NCBI GenBank assembly: GCA_001695595.3
Contig: MBPM02000040.1
Location: forward strand, 496,001 to 560,000
DNA from: Plasmopara viticola
Taxonomy: Eukaryota > Oomycota > Peronosporomycetes > Peronosporales > Peronosporaceae
Length of the DNA stretch: 64,000 bases
Direction of reading: 5' to 3'
Shown one piece after another: positions 1 through 9,639 of the stretch. Every line of letters begins with the position of its first letter. Positions within the stretch are counted from its first letter, which is position 1. Below the pieces are notes generated by a model. It saw only the letters and a program-made list of their open reading frames with translations. It had not been told where the DNA came from and searched no databases. The translations under genes were made by a program, and so were the position numbers.

Positions 1-1590
1 AAGAAACGGCTCCGATGGTGGAGAGTCAACAGAAGGCAGTGGTGGCCCACCGACTCCAAAGCGTGCTAGGATTGACGAAGATGGACTAATTGCGGAAGCC
101 TTTCTTGCCTACGCCGTGAATACTGACGACGATACGGACTCACCGACTTCTTATACTCAAGCAATGGCAAGCGACGATGCAATGAAATGGCGTGAAGCAA
201 TGGATGCTGAGCTTCGCTCTCATGAAGAGAATAAAACGTGGACATTGCAGCCACGAGGGAAGATTGGACGCATTGTAGGTATTTGCCAAGAAACATGATC
301 AGAATGGCGCTATCGTGCAATACAAGGCACCACTGGTCGCGAGAGGTTTCAAGCAGAAGTATGGCATCGACTTTTTCGAGACTTATTCCTCGGTTGCCAA
401 CATAACTTCGATCCGAATAATTCTCGCGGCATGTGCTGAATGTGGCTATCAAATGGAACAGCTGGACGTTGACACGGCTTTTCTCAATAGCGTGTTGACG
501 GACAACGTTTTTATGGATGTTCCGCTTGGTGTCGACAATGCTCAAGGATACATATGTCAACTAAACAAGGCTTTTGACGGACTGAAGCAAGCAGCGAGTG
601 CCTGGAACAAGACAATACATCGTGTCTTAGTCAGGAATGGCTATAAGAGTTGCGGAGCAGATCAATGTGTTTATGTGGGAGCACTAAAGAAGGTTTTGCT
701 TGCGCTGGGCTATATGTGAATGACACGATTATCGCAGCAAGAAGCAGCAAAGAATTAGATCAAGTAAAGGGAGTACTCAAGAATGAGATAAAGGAGCTTG
801 GTCAGGCGGAATGTGTATTGGGTATGGAAATTGATCACGACAGGTCGGCTGGAATATTGATGATCGAACAGACTCGCTACATCGACGACGTAGTCAAGCG
901 ATTCGGTCAACAAGATGCCAAGAGTGTTGAAAACCCATGCGTATCAGGATTGGAGCTGTCGTCAAAGTAGTCACCCACACCGGAAGAGGGCCGGTCGACA
1001 ATGCGATCGAAGCCTTATCGCTCTTTGATTGGATGCTTGCTGTACATAACGACATGCACTCGGCCTGATATTGCTTACGTGGTGACACAGCTATCACGTT
1101 TTCTGGAGAACCCAGGACTACAACATTGGAGCGCAGCAATTTGAATAGTACGGTATCCGAAGACTACGCGTCAAATCGATATCGTCTACCGAGGAAGTGG
1201 AAGCGTTGCGGTCAAAGCATACTCGGATGCAGATTGGGACAGCAACACGGATGACAGACGCTCGGTCTCGGGAGTTATGGTCATTATTGCAAGTGCATTA
1301 GTGGTATGTAAGTCGAAGTATTAGCGGACAGTTGCACTGAGCTCAGCGGAAGCTGAGTGTATGGCTCTCAGTTTATGCACACAAGAAGTTCATTGGACAT
1401 CAAGCACCACTTTATTCGTGAGAACGTGCAAGAAGGACTGTTGAAGATCGAATATATCGACACGAAAAATCAGCTTGCAGATATGCTGACGAAGGCAGTT
1501 GGAACCAAGATGCTGAAGATTTGCGCGAAGCCTCCGGAATCAAGACCAAGTCAGCAACAAAGGACACACAGCATTAGCGGTGAGTGGGAG
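1..1590 (+). mobile_element. Ty1/Copia pol remnant (left flank), RT and RNase H part
   Basis: Decayed 3' half of a Copia polyprotein that enters from the window edge. A first frame at 2-298 holds the linker (PTPKRARIDEDG) and the start of the reverse transcriptase. The RT continues at 315-719 and 650-970 in shifted frames. The catalytic YVDD is YVND here, so the RT would be inactive. A stop follows at about 968, and RNase H pieces (DADWDSN, SAEAE) run to about 1370. About 130 bases are missing near 1390 compared with the related copy at 61990-64000, and about 50 bases near 120. The last piece, 1357-1596, carries the C-terminal IKHHFIRENVQEG and QLADMLTKAVG motifs. It is clearly Copia pol and clearly dead. 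Confidence 0.88.
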
Positions 1591-1740
1591 TGTTAAATTT
1601 ACACCGCTGAATGCATGTTGAACAGGCGGATGACGCCACAGTATTTACAAGTACGTCACAGTTAGTAATTGCATATGGTAGCCGTTCATTGGTCTAGATT
1701 AAAATATTCACTTCGGTAGTAACTTTCTATGCATGACCCT
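1591..1740 (+). repeat. 3' LTR (partial or full) of the left-flank Copia element
   Basis: The LTR begins TGTTA directly after a purine-rich stretch (GGTGAGTGGGAG), the expected polypurine tract. The same sequence, including CACCGCTGAATGCATGTTGA, appears in reverse complement at about 61840-61989 beside the related element. The 3' limit is set only by where the two copies stop resembling each other and is approximate. Confidence 0.65.
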
Positions 1741-1990
1741 TAAGAAATCTAGTTGGCGCTGAACTATTCTAGTTTGAGCTTAAGGAATTGTAGCTCAGAA
1801 TACTTGCTGAGTACTTGACGGCGCCCCTGTGAACTAACTTCAAAAGCTCACTTAAACATAGTATGGAGCGCGCCATGTCCGGTGCATCCGCTCAGCCTCG
1901 CCGCTCGATGCTTGATTTCTTGTCTTGCTTATCCGTCGTAACAATCCAATAAAAAGATCATCGTTCTAGAGTCACCACCACTATCTGTGC
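1741..1990. other. Unassigned stretch, no gene seen
   Basis: No credible coding frame. It runs from GTTGGCGCTGAACTATTC near 1754 to TATTTACA near 2004 and could be a solo LTR, but there is no second copy in the window to confirm this. Confidence 0.3.
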
Positions 1991-2238
1991 GTAATATATT
2001 TACAGTTAAAGCGCATCTCCAAGAGCACAAAAAACTTCTAATTATATTGCTGCTTGATCCTTAGTCCGCGCCGGAAATAATTAGCGGTGATTGCTCCTCT
2101 TGTCGACAAAAAAACCAGATACTGATTTCTATGTCGCGACAAGGGTTCCTTTAGGTCCGAGAGAAGATTTTCACTGCTAATGCGCTCGATTGTGAAGTGG
2201 ATACCTGAATCTTTTCTCGACTGCGCGCTTTTTGCTTG
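1991..2238 (-). pseudogene. Older Copia integrase remnant, downstream half (split by nested element)
   Basis: Reading leftward from 2238, the frame gives a Copia integrase start: SAQSRKDSG, then a degenerate LLSDLKEPLSRHRNQYL corresponding to the SD-x-KGP-x-T-P-R and R-Y-L-V part of the core. It continues exactly from the frame that ends at 6832 (CVTCAQSKQ) once the nested element and one copy of its target-site duplication are removed. Several substitutions degrade the motif (KGP to KEP), so this is an old fragment. Confidence 0.7.
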
Positions 2239-2497
2239 TGTAGAAAAGGCTTGTGTGCTGGAAGGTAAATTTCGAAGTGAATATATATAAAGGTCCTTAG
2301 TTCTTTAACGTGCTACCTCTAAGCCTACTGGATTTTCTACTGGATACTGATTTATTCATGCGTCAGCCTGATTTACCCGTGTGACACTATGACGTCAGCA
2401 CCGTCCCATTATCATGTATCCATGCGATACTATAACGTCAGCACCGTACCATAATCATGTGGTTGGCTAGCATGCATACAGCGGTGTAATACCAACA
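2239..2497 (-). repeat. 3' LTR of the nested Copia element
   Basis: 259-bp LTR. On + it begins TGTAGAAAAGGC and ends ACCAACA. It matches 6600-6831 except for a stretch around 2280-2305 (ATATATATAAAGG) and part of 2395-2420 that the other LTR lacks. It contains repeated TATGACGTCA/TATAACGTCA motifs (CRE/ATF-like), for example near 2388 and 2430. Confidence 0.9.
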
Positions 2498-2605
2498 TTC
2501 CCACTCACCGCTAATGTTGTACATGCGCTGGGCCTATGCCACATGCTTCCAGTAGATACTTGAGTCGCTTGGTCCCAAGCGCCTTCAGCATGTCCGCAAG
2601 TTGAT

Positions 2606-3481
2606 TCACAGTCGACCCGTATTCAACTGTGATGTTGTTTCGTGCCACGTTTTCCGAATATAATGGTGGCGGATGTCGACGTGTTTGGTCCTTGCATTGT
2701 AGCCCGCATTGTTGGCAAGTACGATCGCACCTTGATTGTCTTCCCAGATCAACGTAGGTCCCCCTTGTTCATGACCGAGATCCTTAAGCAAAGCTCGCAT
2801 CCATAGAACCTCCTGAGAACATAGACTTAGTGCCATATACTCAGCTTCCGCAGAGCTTAGTGCCACCGTGCGCTGATACTTGGACTTAAAAATAACCGGT
2901 GCACCTCCGATTATAACCATGATTCCTGAAACCGAACGTCGGTCATCGATATTACTGCCCCAGTCTGCATCTGTGTATGCTGTAACTTGTAGTTCAGTGG
3001 CGCTACCGTCGTAAGTGATTCCATAGTTCCTTGTCGTCTTGAGATAGCGGAGTACTCGAATCGCAGCTTTCCAATGCTGCTTACCCGGAATCTTCAAAAA
3101 GCGAGATAGTTGTGTATCCACATATGCGATATCAGGTCGTGTACATGTTGCGATGTATAACAAACATTCAATCAAGGACCTGTACGGCTTCGTGCGCATC
3201 TCTGCCTTTTCATCGTTTGTTGTTGGTGACTGCATCCGTGATAGCTTTAATCCTGAATTGCATGGATTAGCCACTGCCTTGGCATCTTCCTGGTTAAATT
3301 TTACCACCACGTCATCGATGTACCGAGTTTGTCGAATCATCAGTGTGCTCCCGTTGTAGTCATGATCAATCTCCATTCCGAGAATAGATTTAGTCTCGCC
3401 CAATTCCTTCATCTTGAAAGGATTCTTAAGAGAAATTTTCACATCTTGGATTTCCTTGGCAGTTTTGGCAGCGATGATCAT
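2606..3481 (-). pseudogene. Copia RT C-terminal half and RNase H (nested element)
   Basis: An open frame of 291 codons, starting just after the catalytic box. It contains LGMEIDHD and the RNase H motifs YTDADWGSN, SSAEAEYMALS, WEDNQGAI and RTKHVDIRHHYIR. The catalytic box itself lies just upstream and reads YVHD instead of YVDD. The frame ends in a short non-homologous tail (TSQLNTGRL), a further frameshift before the polypurine tract. It belongs to one original pol polyprotein with 3560-4096. Confidence 0.88.
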
Positions 3482-3559
3482 GTCGTGGACATATAGACAA
3501 ACGTAGACGTAGTTGCCATTTTTGGACTTAATGTAAACACATTGATCTGATCCACTGCT

Positions 3560-4096
3560 TCAAAATCCTATTCGCAAGAATACAGCATGGATGGTCTTGT
3601 TCCATGCGCTCGCAGCTTGCTTCAGACCATAGAAGGCTTTGTCCAGCTTGCACATCATGTTTTCTGCATCGACAATACCGTGAGGCACTTCCATGTACAC
3701 CTCTTCCTTAAGATCATTATGCAAAAATGCCGTGTCGACATCCAGTAGTTCGGTCACGTATCCGTTTGCAACCACTTCAGAGAGTACAACCCGAATGGAG
3801 TTCATATTTGCCACTGGTGAGTATGTCTCAAAGAAGTCAACACCATACTTCTGCTTGAAACCTTTTGCCACTAGTCGTGCCTTGTAATGCACCACATGTC
3901 CACGCTCGTTGCGCTTCTTTGCGAAAACCCATCGACATCCAATTGGCCGTAGATCTTTTTTCTCTGGCACGAGTGCCCATGATCCATTCTCTGCGTGAGC
4001 CTTGAGTTCCGCTTTCATTGCCTTCATCCACTCAGAAGAATCGCTGCTATTCATGGCTTGCTGGTATGTAATTGGAGCATCGTCTGCATCACCCAC
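3560..4096 (-). pseudogene. Copia RT N-terminal half (nested element)
   Basis: 178-codon frame with the RVT_2 signatures CRWVFAKKRNERGHVV, YKARLVAKGFKQKYG, TYSPVANMNSIR, DVDTAFLHNDL and KLDKAFYGLKQAASAWNK. It is separated from the C-terminal half by a frame break near 3500-3560, and from the integrase by a linker (4097-4440) that has an in-frame stop. Confidence 0.88.
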
Positions 4097-4441
4097 GCTT
4101 GCAGCTTACGCAAAAACTGTTTCAGCTATCAGGTCGTCATCGTCGATCCTAGGACGCTTTGGAGATGATGGGCCGTCACTTCCTTCAGACACTGATCCAT
4201 CCTCTAACAAGAACATGGGTTCACGTGATCGTCTCACTTGATCAGTGTTTTGATGGAATTTTATTCGATCTTCTGGAAATTCTTCCTGTCAAGGCTAATA
4301 CGGTCCCAACTCATACCCAGTAAGTCGCGATTGATATGGTTGGTGCCGAGTTACGATATTATCCGTATTTTCCACTTGATCCATTTCCATATCTTCCACA
4401 GATTCATCGGCAGCATCCATTGGCTCGTCCTCTTTTGGTGG

Positions 4442-5785
4442 TCATTCTGTAGTGACGGGAACGCTTCTTGATTCATCGTTTTTAGTGATGTGGATAATAG
4501 GTTCTGGATTTAAGCTTCCAGTATCATAGATACCATTCATTTCACGCTCATCCAGCTTCACCGACCTCGAAACCTTGACCTTGTTCAGTTCCAAGTCGTA
4601 CACGCGGTATCCTTTGGTGTTCTCTGGATACCCTAGAAATATGCACTTGAAGCTCTTGGGTTCGATTTTCGTCCTTTTTGCATCATCAACGTGAGCGTAC
4701 CCATGTGACACAAACACACGTAAGTGTTCCATATGCGGTTTAATCTTAAAACCCAATTCATTCGGCGTCATGTTCGATTGCTCCGAGTTGTTCGATCGAT
4801 TAATCAGGTGTACCGCAGTGCTGACAGCTTCAGCCCACCAGAAGGTTTGCACATTTTTGTAGTGCAACATGCTTCGTGCTTTCTCCACGATCGTGCGGTC
4901 CATGCACTCGGCCACACCATTCTGTTGTGGGCTGTAGGGCACAGTCTTCTGGTGCACGATCCCATTCGATGCACAGATATTGTCCAATTCCTTGTTGACG
5001 AACTCCGTGCCGTTATCTGAACGCAGACACCTGATGTGCTCACCCCACTGGTTCTCGAACATGTTTATAAATGTTTTGACTTTGGCGGGCACCTCGTTCT
5101 TCTTGGTGAGAAAGTACACCACCACGTATTTGGAGTAGTCGTCGACGAACTTGAGTACGTACCGGGCCCCTCCCTTCGACTTCGTTTTCATGGGCCCCAT
5201 GACGTCCGTGTGTACAAGTTGAAGCACCTTCGTCGTCTTAGACATCGATCGAGACGGGAAGTGGGTGACCGTTTGCTTGCCCTTCATGCAACCCCCACAC
5301 AGCGTCATGGACATCTTGTTCATCATGAGCATGCCAGTAGTAGCGCGCTGCGTGTTTATCAGCGCGTCTTTGTTCATATGACCCATGCGTGCGTGCCACA
5401 ACTCCCACTTGTTGTCGACTCCGGCGCATCCCACGTAGTGCGCCATATCTTTTTTACAGTCGAGGACGTAGGCTTTACCGATCTTCTTGCCCGACGCGAT
5501 TATCTTTGCCTTGTTCCAAATTACACATGAATCTTTCTGAAACTCCACGCTCATGCCACGCTCTACCAGCTTGCTGACCGATAAGAGTCGACGGTCGAGT
5601 TTGGTAATGTACAGCACCTCGACCATCTTGATTAGTTTGCCGTCAATGCCTGTCAGACGCACTGAGCCCGTCCCTGCCTCGCGGATCTTCTTGCCGTCCG
5701 CGATGGTCACCTCAATCTTATCGAGGTCTTTATACTTGTATAAATCGTCGTCATATGCGCCGACGCACCGCTGTCGATTAGCCAC
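4442..5785 (-). pseudogene. Copia integrase region (nested element)
   Basis: 447-codon frame. In order it has a post-protease segment (VTIADGKKIREAGTGSV), the HHCC zinc-binding region (WHARMGHMNKDAL, CGGCMKGKQ), and the integrase core with D (VHTDVMGP), D (LRSDNGTEF) and E replaced by a variant context (PQQNGVAECMDR). The protease box LIDSGASAHM and the zinc knuckle CFRCGQMGHMKRDC lie just upstream, at about 5740-5890, in other frames. At least two frameshifts therefore separate gag, protease and integrase. Confidence 0.88.
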
Positions 5786-5861
5786 CCAGTTGATCGACTA
5801 TTCCCAACAGCGAATGCCTCATCATCGGCGTTGCTTTCGTTCTTGTTCGGGCAGTCCCGTT

Positions 5862-6557
5862 TCATGTGTCCCATCTGGCCGCATCTAAAGCATTTTTCAC
5901 CAAAACCACCGTCCCTTCTGCCGTTGCGGCTCTTGCCTTTCTTGAAGTTCCTCTTATTCTTGAACTGTCGTTCGTCGTAACCCTTAATGCGCGCTCCGCG
6001 CCTTCCTTCTTGTCGATGCGCTCATACTCCTTTAGAAGCTTCTCCTTTACTTCGATCAGCGTCGTGTCCTTGAAGTTTTCCACGATCGAACTGATGAGCT
6101 CGTACTCCGTACGCAAGCTGCTCAGCAGGATGACAAGCTGACGAGCTTCATCAAGCAGTTCACCCAGTGTTTGTAGTCCTACGATGAGCTCATCGAAGCT
6201 ATCGAGATGCTTCGCCATCGATACGCCGTATTCCATCTTAAACTCGTGGAGACGGCGGGTCATCGTCACGCAGTTGTGCATTGTTGTCCGGTCGTAGAAA
6301 TCGCGCAACGTGTTCCACGCCATGATCGCCGACGTAGCCGATCGAATCTTAGTGTGATGATCCACCGCTTTTCCTTGAGCGATCAATCCCGACGCCTTCA
6401 TGTCGTTGATCAGCCACGCCTCCGTGACCTCCGCCGGGTCCTTCACGACTTGGACGTGCGCCAGTAGTTCCTTCCTTGCCATCGTCATGCGCATGGCAAA
6501 TTCCCAGTAGAAGTATCTGTCGCTTCCAAGGATGACTTCGGACTTCTTGCTGGTCAT
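5862..6557 (-). pseudogene. Copia gag (nested element)
   Basis: 231-codon frame starting MTSKKSEVILGSDRYFYWEF, with the Copia gag core (FAMRMTMARKELLAHV, ...HEFKMEYGVSMAKHLDSFDEL..., LLSSLRTEYE). It runs out of frame just before the zinc knuckle. The start lies about 40 bp inside the primer-binding site, as expected for a Copia element with a short leader. Confidence 0.85.
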
Positions 6558-6587
6558 AACGGCGGTGTGGATGTCTTGAGCGTCTTG

Positions 6588-6599
6588 CGGCTGTTAACC
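6588..6599 (-). other. Primer-binding site resembling a half-tRNA-Asn primer
   Basis: Immediately inside the 5' LTR the sense strand reads GGTTAACAGCCG. Its complement CGGCTGTTAACC is the anticodon stem-loop of eukaryotic tRNA-Asn (anticodon GUU). Copia of Drosophila primes from an internal, anticodon-region cut of tRNA-iMet with the same geometry: the LTR is followed directly by GGTT. The tRNA assignment is from memory of conserved tRNA sequences. Confidence 0.6.
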
Positions 6600-6831
6600 T
6601 GTAGAAAAGGCTTGTGTGCTGGAAGGTAAATTCCGAAGTGAATATTCGCTAACGTGCTACCTCTAAGCCTACTGGATTTTCTACTGGATACTGATTTATT
6701 CATGCGTCAGCCTGATTTACCCGTGCGACACTATGACGTCCATCATCATGTACCCATACGACACTATAACGTCAGGACCGTACCATAATCATGTGGTTGG
6801 TTAGCATGCATACAGCGGTGTGAAACCAACA
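6600..6831 (-). repeat. 5' LTR of the nested Copia element
   Basis: 232-bp LTR. On + it begins TGTAGAAAAGGC and ends AAACCAACA. It is shorter than the 3' LTR by internal deletions near 6645 and 6745. The flanking GCTTG at 6832 matches 2234-2238. Confidence 0.9.
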
Positions 6832-7880
6832 GCTTGCTTACTCTGGGCGCACGTGACGCACACCATTCGTCGACATTCCGTGAGCTGTATATCGACAGAC
6901 GCCATCCTTTGTGGTTGCCATATGATAGATGACCGAAGTGCTGATGAAAGTGCATAAGTGATCTCCACTGCACGTTTTTTTCGCTTTTTTATGTTTTTGA
7001 GCAATAAGGACCACATTGATACTACTTTCGCCGGGCCGTCGTACACGGCATGCGTCTTTACAGCTAGGACGCTCTTTTGCATTGACCCATCATATACGAG
7101 GTCTCCGATCCGATAGCTTGTCAATCATTCACATATGCGAGTCCATATCCGTTCGGCTCGAGTTTGCCATATGACAATACCTTTCAGGCCAGCATCGGTA
7201 CGTAGGTGACGTCCGTGCGACAAAATGTTTTGACCTGCCAAGCACCGTCACTCGAACTAGCACGCTACCAATAAACATCAACTGAATCTCATTGCCACTG
7301 GCGGCCAAACACTGGTCATCACAATTGAGTACATCCTTAAGTAGCGCTACATCACTCACGAGAAACCGACTAAGCATGTTATCTAGGTTCCGGATCTCCT
7401 CTTTAGTGCTTCTACCTTGCACGCACAAGGTGTATTTCACAGCGCCCTTCGACTTGTTGCTTCCTTTCCAATCACACTTGATTCTCCATTATCTTTCCTC
7501 TTTTTAGCTGGGCAAGCATCCAAATGTGACCGACTTTGCCACAGTCAAAATGATAACGCATGAAATTCTCTCGATTATAACGTTCTTTTCGAAGGAGGTT
7601 GCCGAGACACCTAGTATCATTTTTGCCATGACCACTGTGCGCAGCTCACCCGACGCGTAGTGAACAATGTCTTCAAGCACTTTTGCGTCAGCACCTCCAC
7701 CTTCATCGCTTGCTACTACCAAACATATGTAGTGCTCGGTCCTCGTCCTCTTGGCGTTTTGAAATTCTGATGGAGTTGCATCAAGCGTTGGTAGCTATCG
7801 CCAACAAGTCTCGACCTGCTTATTATAGTATCGCTTGGCCGTACTGCTCAAGTAACCCGATCAGTCAATTCCCACGGCTC
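6832..7880 (-). pseudogene. Older Copia gag/protease/pre-integrase remnant, upstream half
   Basis: Several overlapping broken frames on - read through a second, more decayed Copia family. At about 7510-7560 is a zinc-knuckle tail (CGKVGHIW). At 7129-7440 is the protease-downstream region (LLKDVLNCDDQCLAASGNEIQ). At 6801-6970 is the pre-integrase domain (FHQHFGHLSYGN, CVTCAQSKQ). The frame stops at 6832, where the nested element entered, and resumes at 2238. Gag sequence upstream of 7720 is barely recognisable. Confidence 0.7.
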
Positions 7881-8474
7881 TAGATCAGTCGAAGTCACAT
7901 GCTGCTTGTGCATACTGAATTCGGCGCATAAATCATCGACTTCAGTCGAGAGAACCAAAAATCAAGCCTCTTAGCAGCTCCGTCCCGTCAAACTTGCGGA
8001 AGGTTGGCCTGCGTCGAGGTTCCACTGATACGAATCGCTTTTCGTGCGTCCCGATCCATTCGTCGTGCATAGCTTATGTCCTAAAAAAAACCGAGTCTGC
8101 CCGTGCGGATTGATCCCTCCCGACTGCGTGGCTAGCATGCTGCGCGTAAGCACGGATTAGGCACTCCCTTGAAAAATCGGGTGAGCTTCGATGTGCATCG
8201 GCGCATCAACGCGGTCATTGCTAAGTGTGAAGTGAAATATTCGCTCGATTGTTCCGAGCAAATGCTCGTCCCCGTCTAGCTAAACCTGCGATGTCTTAAT
8301 TTGCTTCATCCTCGCCTGAAGGTCAAGTAAAGTAACGGAGTTCTTGCGCTGACGTCGCCGCTCGTTTTACGTTTATTTAATCGTCTTCCAAAACCACTAG
8401 GGACGCCACGGCCTTTCTGTGAGTGGGGTCAAAGCTGACCGGCGTCTGGGAGCTTGGCGCACCGTCGGAGTTTG
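7881..8474. other. Gene-free stretch
   Basis: I see no coding frame with recognisable motifs, no tRNA and no duplicated termini here. It may hold old, unrecognisable transposon sequence. Confidence 0.5.
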
Positions 8475-8910
8475 TTATTGGTTACACAAAGTGTTAAAAT
8501 AATTCGTCCGCGACTTCGTCCTACATTTCAGGCTGTCCCTCGGGATCATCTCGAATTTTTCTAGAAGGTTTTTCTCGCGTACAAGTTTGTCTATAATGAG
8601 ACTACTGACATACTTCGACCAATGACTAGCTGTCAATGTGTGAGCTTTCGTCTTGTCCGTAATCCTACTACGTCTTATACTGCATACGTTCTGCGATGCG
8701 ATAGTGTACCTTGCCTCTACGTGTTTAGCAGTCACCACCATTGATCTCCAAAACAATTTGATCAGGGAGCTTATTATCATGATAGCAAGAGTTGAAGCAG
8801 TGACAAAAGCTGTTGCGCAATGAGTCAAGTCACCTTTGATATTGTCAATAATGTCGACACATAAAAGCTGCGTTGCACTCCTGATACCCTGAATTTACGA
8901 CGGTACATTG
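8475..8910 (-). pseudogene. Probable hAT-type transposase remnant
   Basis: A 117-codon frame (8475-8828), continued upstream without a start, has a layout like the middle of oomycete hAT/DUF659-like transposases. A segment ATQLLCVDIIDNIKG resembles the usual G-x-x-AH-x-LNLL-x-x-DI block. About 70 residues later, SHWSKYVSSLIIDKL followed by REKNLLEKF resembles the TRW-x-S...L...NK-x-x-L block. Key His and Arg residues are changed. Assignment is by pattern only. Confidence 0.35.
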
Positions 8911-9436
8911 GATTTGGTGACTAGATTCGAAGCAACAAGCCTTACACACCCATGCTAGACATCATAGCAATACAAATGACTAATTATACATGGTAGATGT
9001 CGATTAGGGTCCTTCAAACGCAGTTTGTCCCAGCGAATGTCGATGTCACTTCCAAAGCGGCACGATTTGCGTGCGATTAACTTTTAAATACTTTTTTAAT
9101 TCCAGACACTATACAAAAACACACGGACCGATTTTTGCGCATTTCAGTATTCCACTACAGACTCACATCTAACTTGAAATTAGATACCAAAACACTTCAA
9201 ACCCGCTATTGCTTGAGGATCGAGCCCGATTCGACTGTTTGTTGTGCTTATAATGCGTTCGGTGAAGCACGGGCAATGGCGGCTTTTTGTCGATGCATAG
9301 ACGATCAATGCCCCTCAGTCAACGGCTGCCATTGCGACGAATGTTACGGCTTTCAACTAGCCTCCTGCTTTTTTCATCCATGTTCTTTGGACTTGATGTC
9401 ATTCGGGGCCTTGCCTAAGTTTATGCATTTGGATAT
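8911..9436. other. Gene-free stretch next to the CRN array
   Basis: No recognisable gene. A 102-codon frame on + (9135-9443) has a Cys-rich patch (CRCIDDQCPS) but no signal peptide or family match I know. Homology to the CRN repeat units starts at about 9437 (TTTAATTGGCTAAG), which marks the left edge of the array. Confidence 0.5.
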
Positions 9437-9639
9437 GGTTTAATTGGCTAAGATAAAACTTTCACATGCAACTATTTAAAACTTCTTATGTATGTCAACT
9501 TCAAACTCGCAGGAGTGCGCAAGGAAAAATTCGCACTCGATGAATTTGTGTGCGCTTTTCAACTACAACGCCTAATAACGATTATTGTCGAGGACTTACT
9601 GGGCATTTTGCAACGTTTGAGATCGACGCATCGACTCTT

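Larger units (their letters stand above)
2239..6831 (-). mobile_element. Complete nested Ty1/Copia retrotransposon with target-site duplication
   Basis: Two LTRs with ends TGTTGG and CTACA (sense strand) bound the element. GCTTG lies immediately outside both ends (2234-2238 and 6832-6836), a 5-bp target-site duplication. Internal order on - is gag, zinc knuckle, protease, integrase, RT, RNase H, which is the Copia (Pseudoviridae) order. The LTRs are 259 and 232 bp and differ by indels. The coding region has several frame breaks and the RT box YVDD reads YVHD (altered codon at 3485-3487), so this copy is non-autonomous. It sits inside an older Copia integrase remnant. Confidence 0.93.

Noticed and set aside
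1741..2004. Solo LTR between the left Copia remnant and the nested element
   Set aside because: The ends could fit, but there is no second copy and no target duplication in the window.
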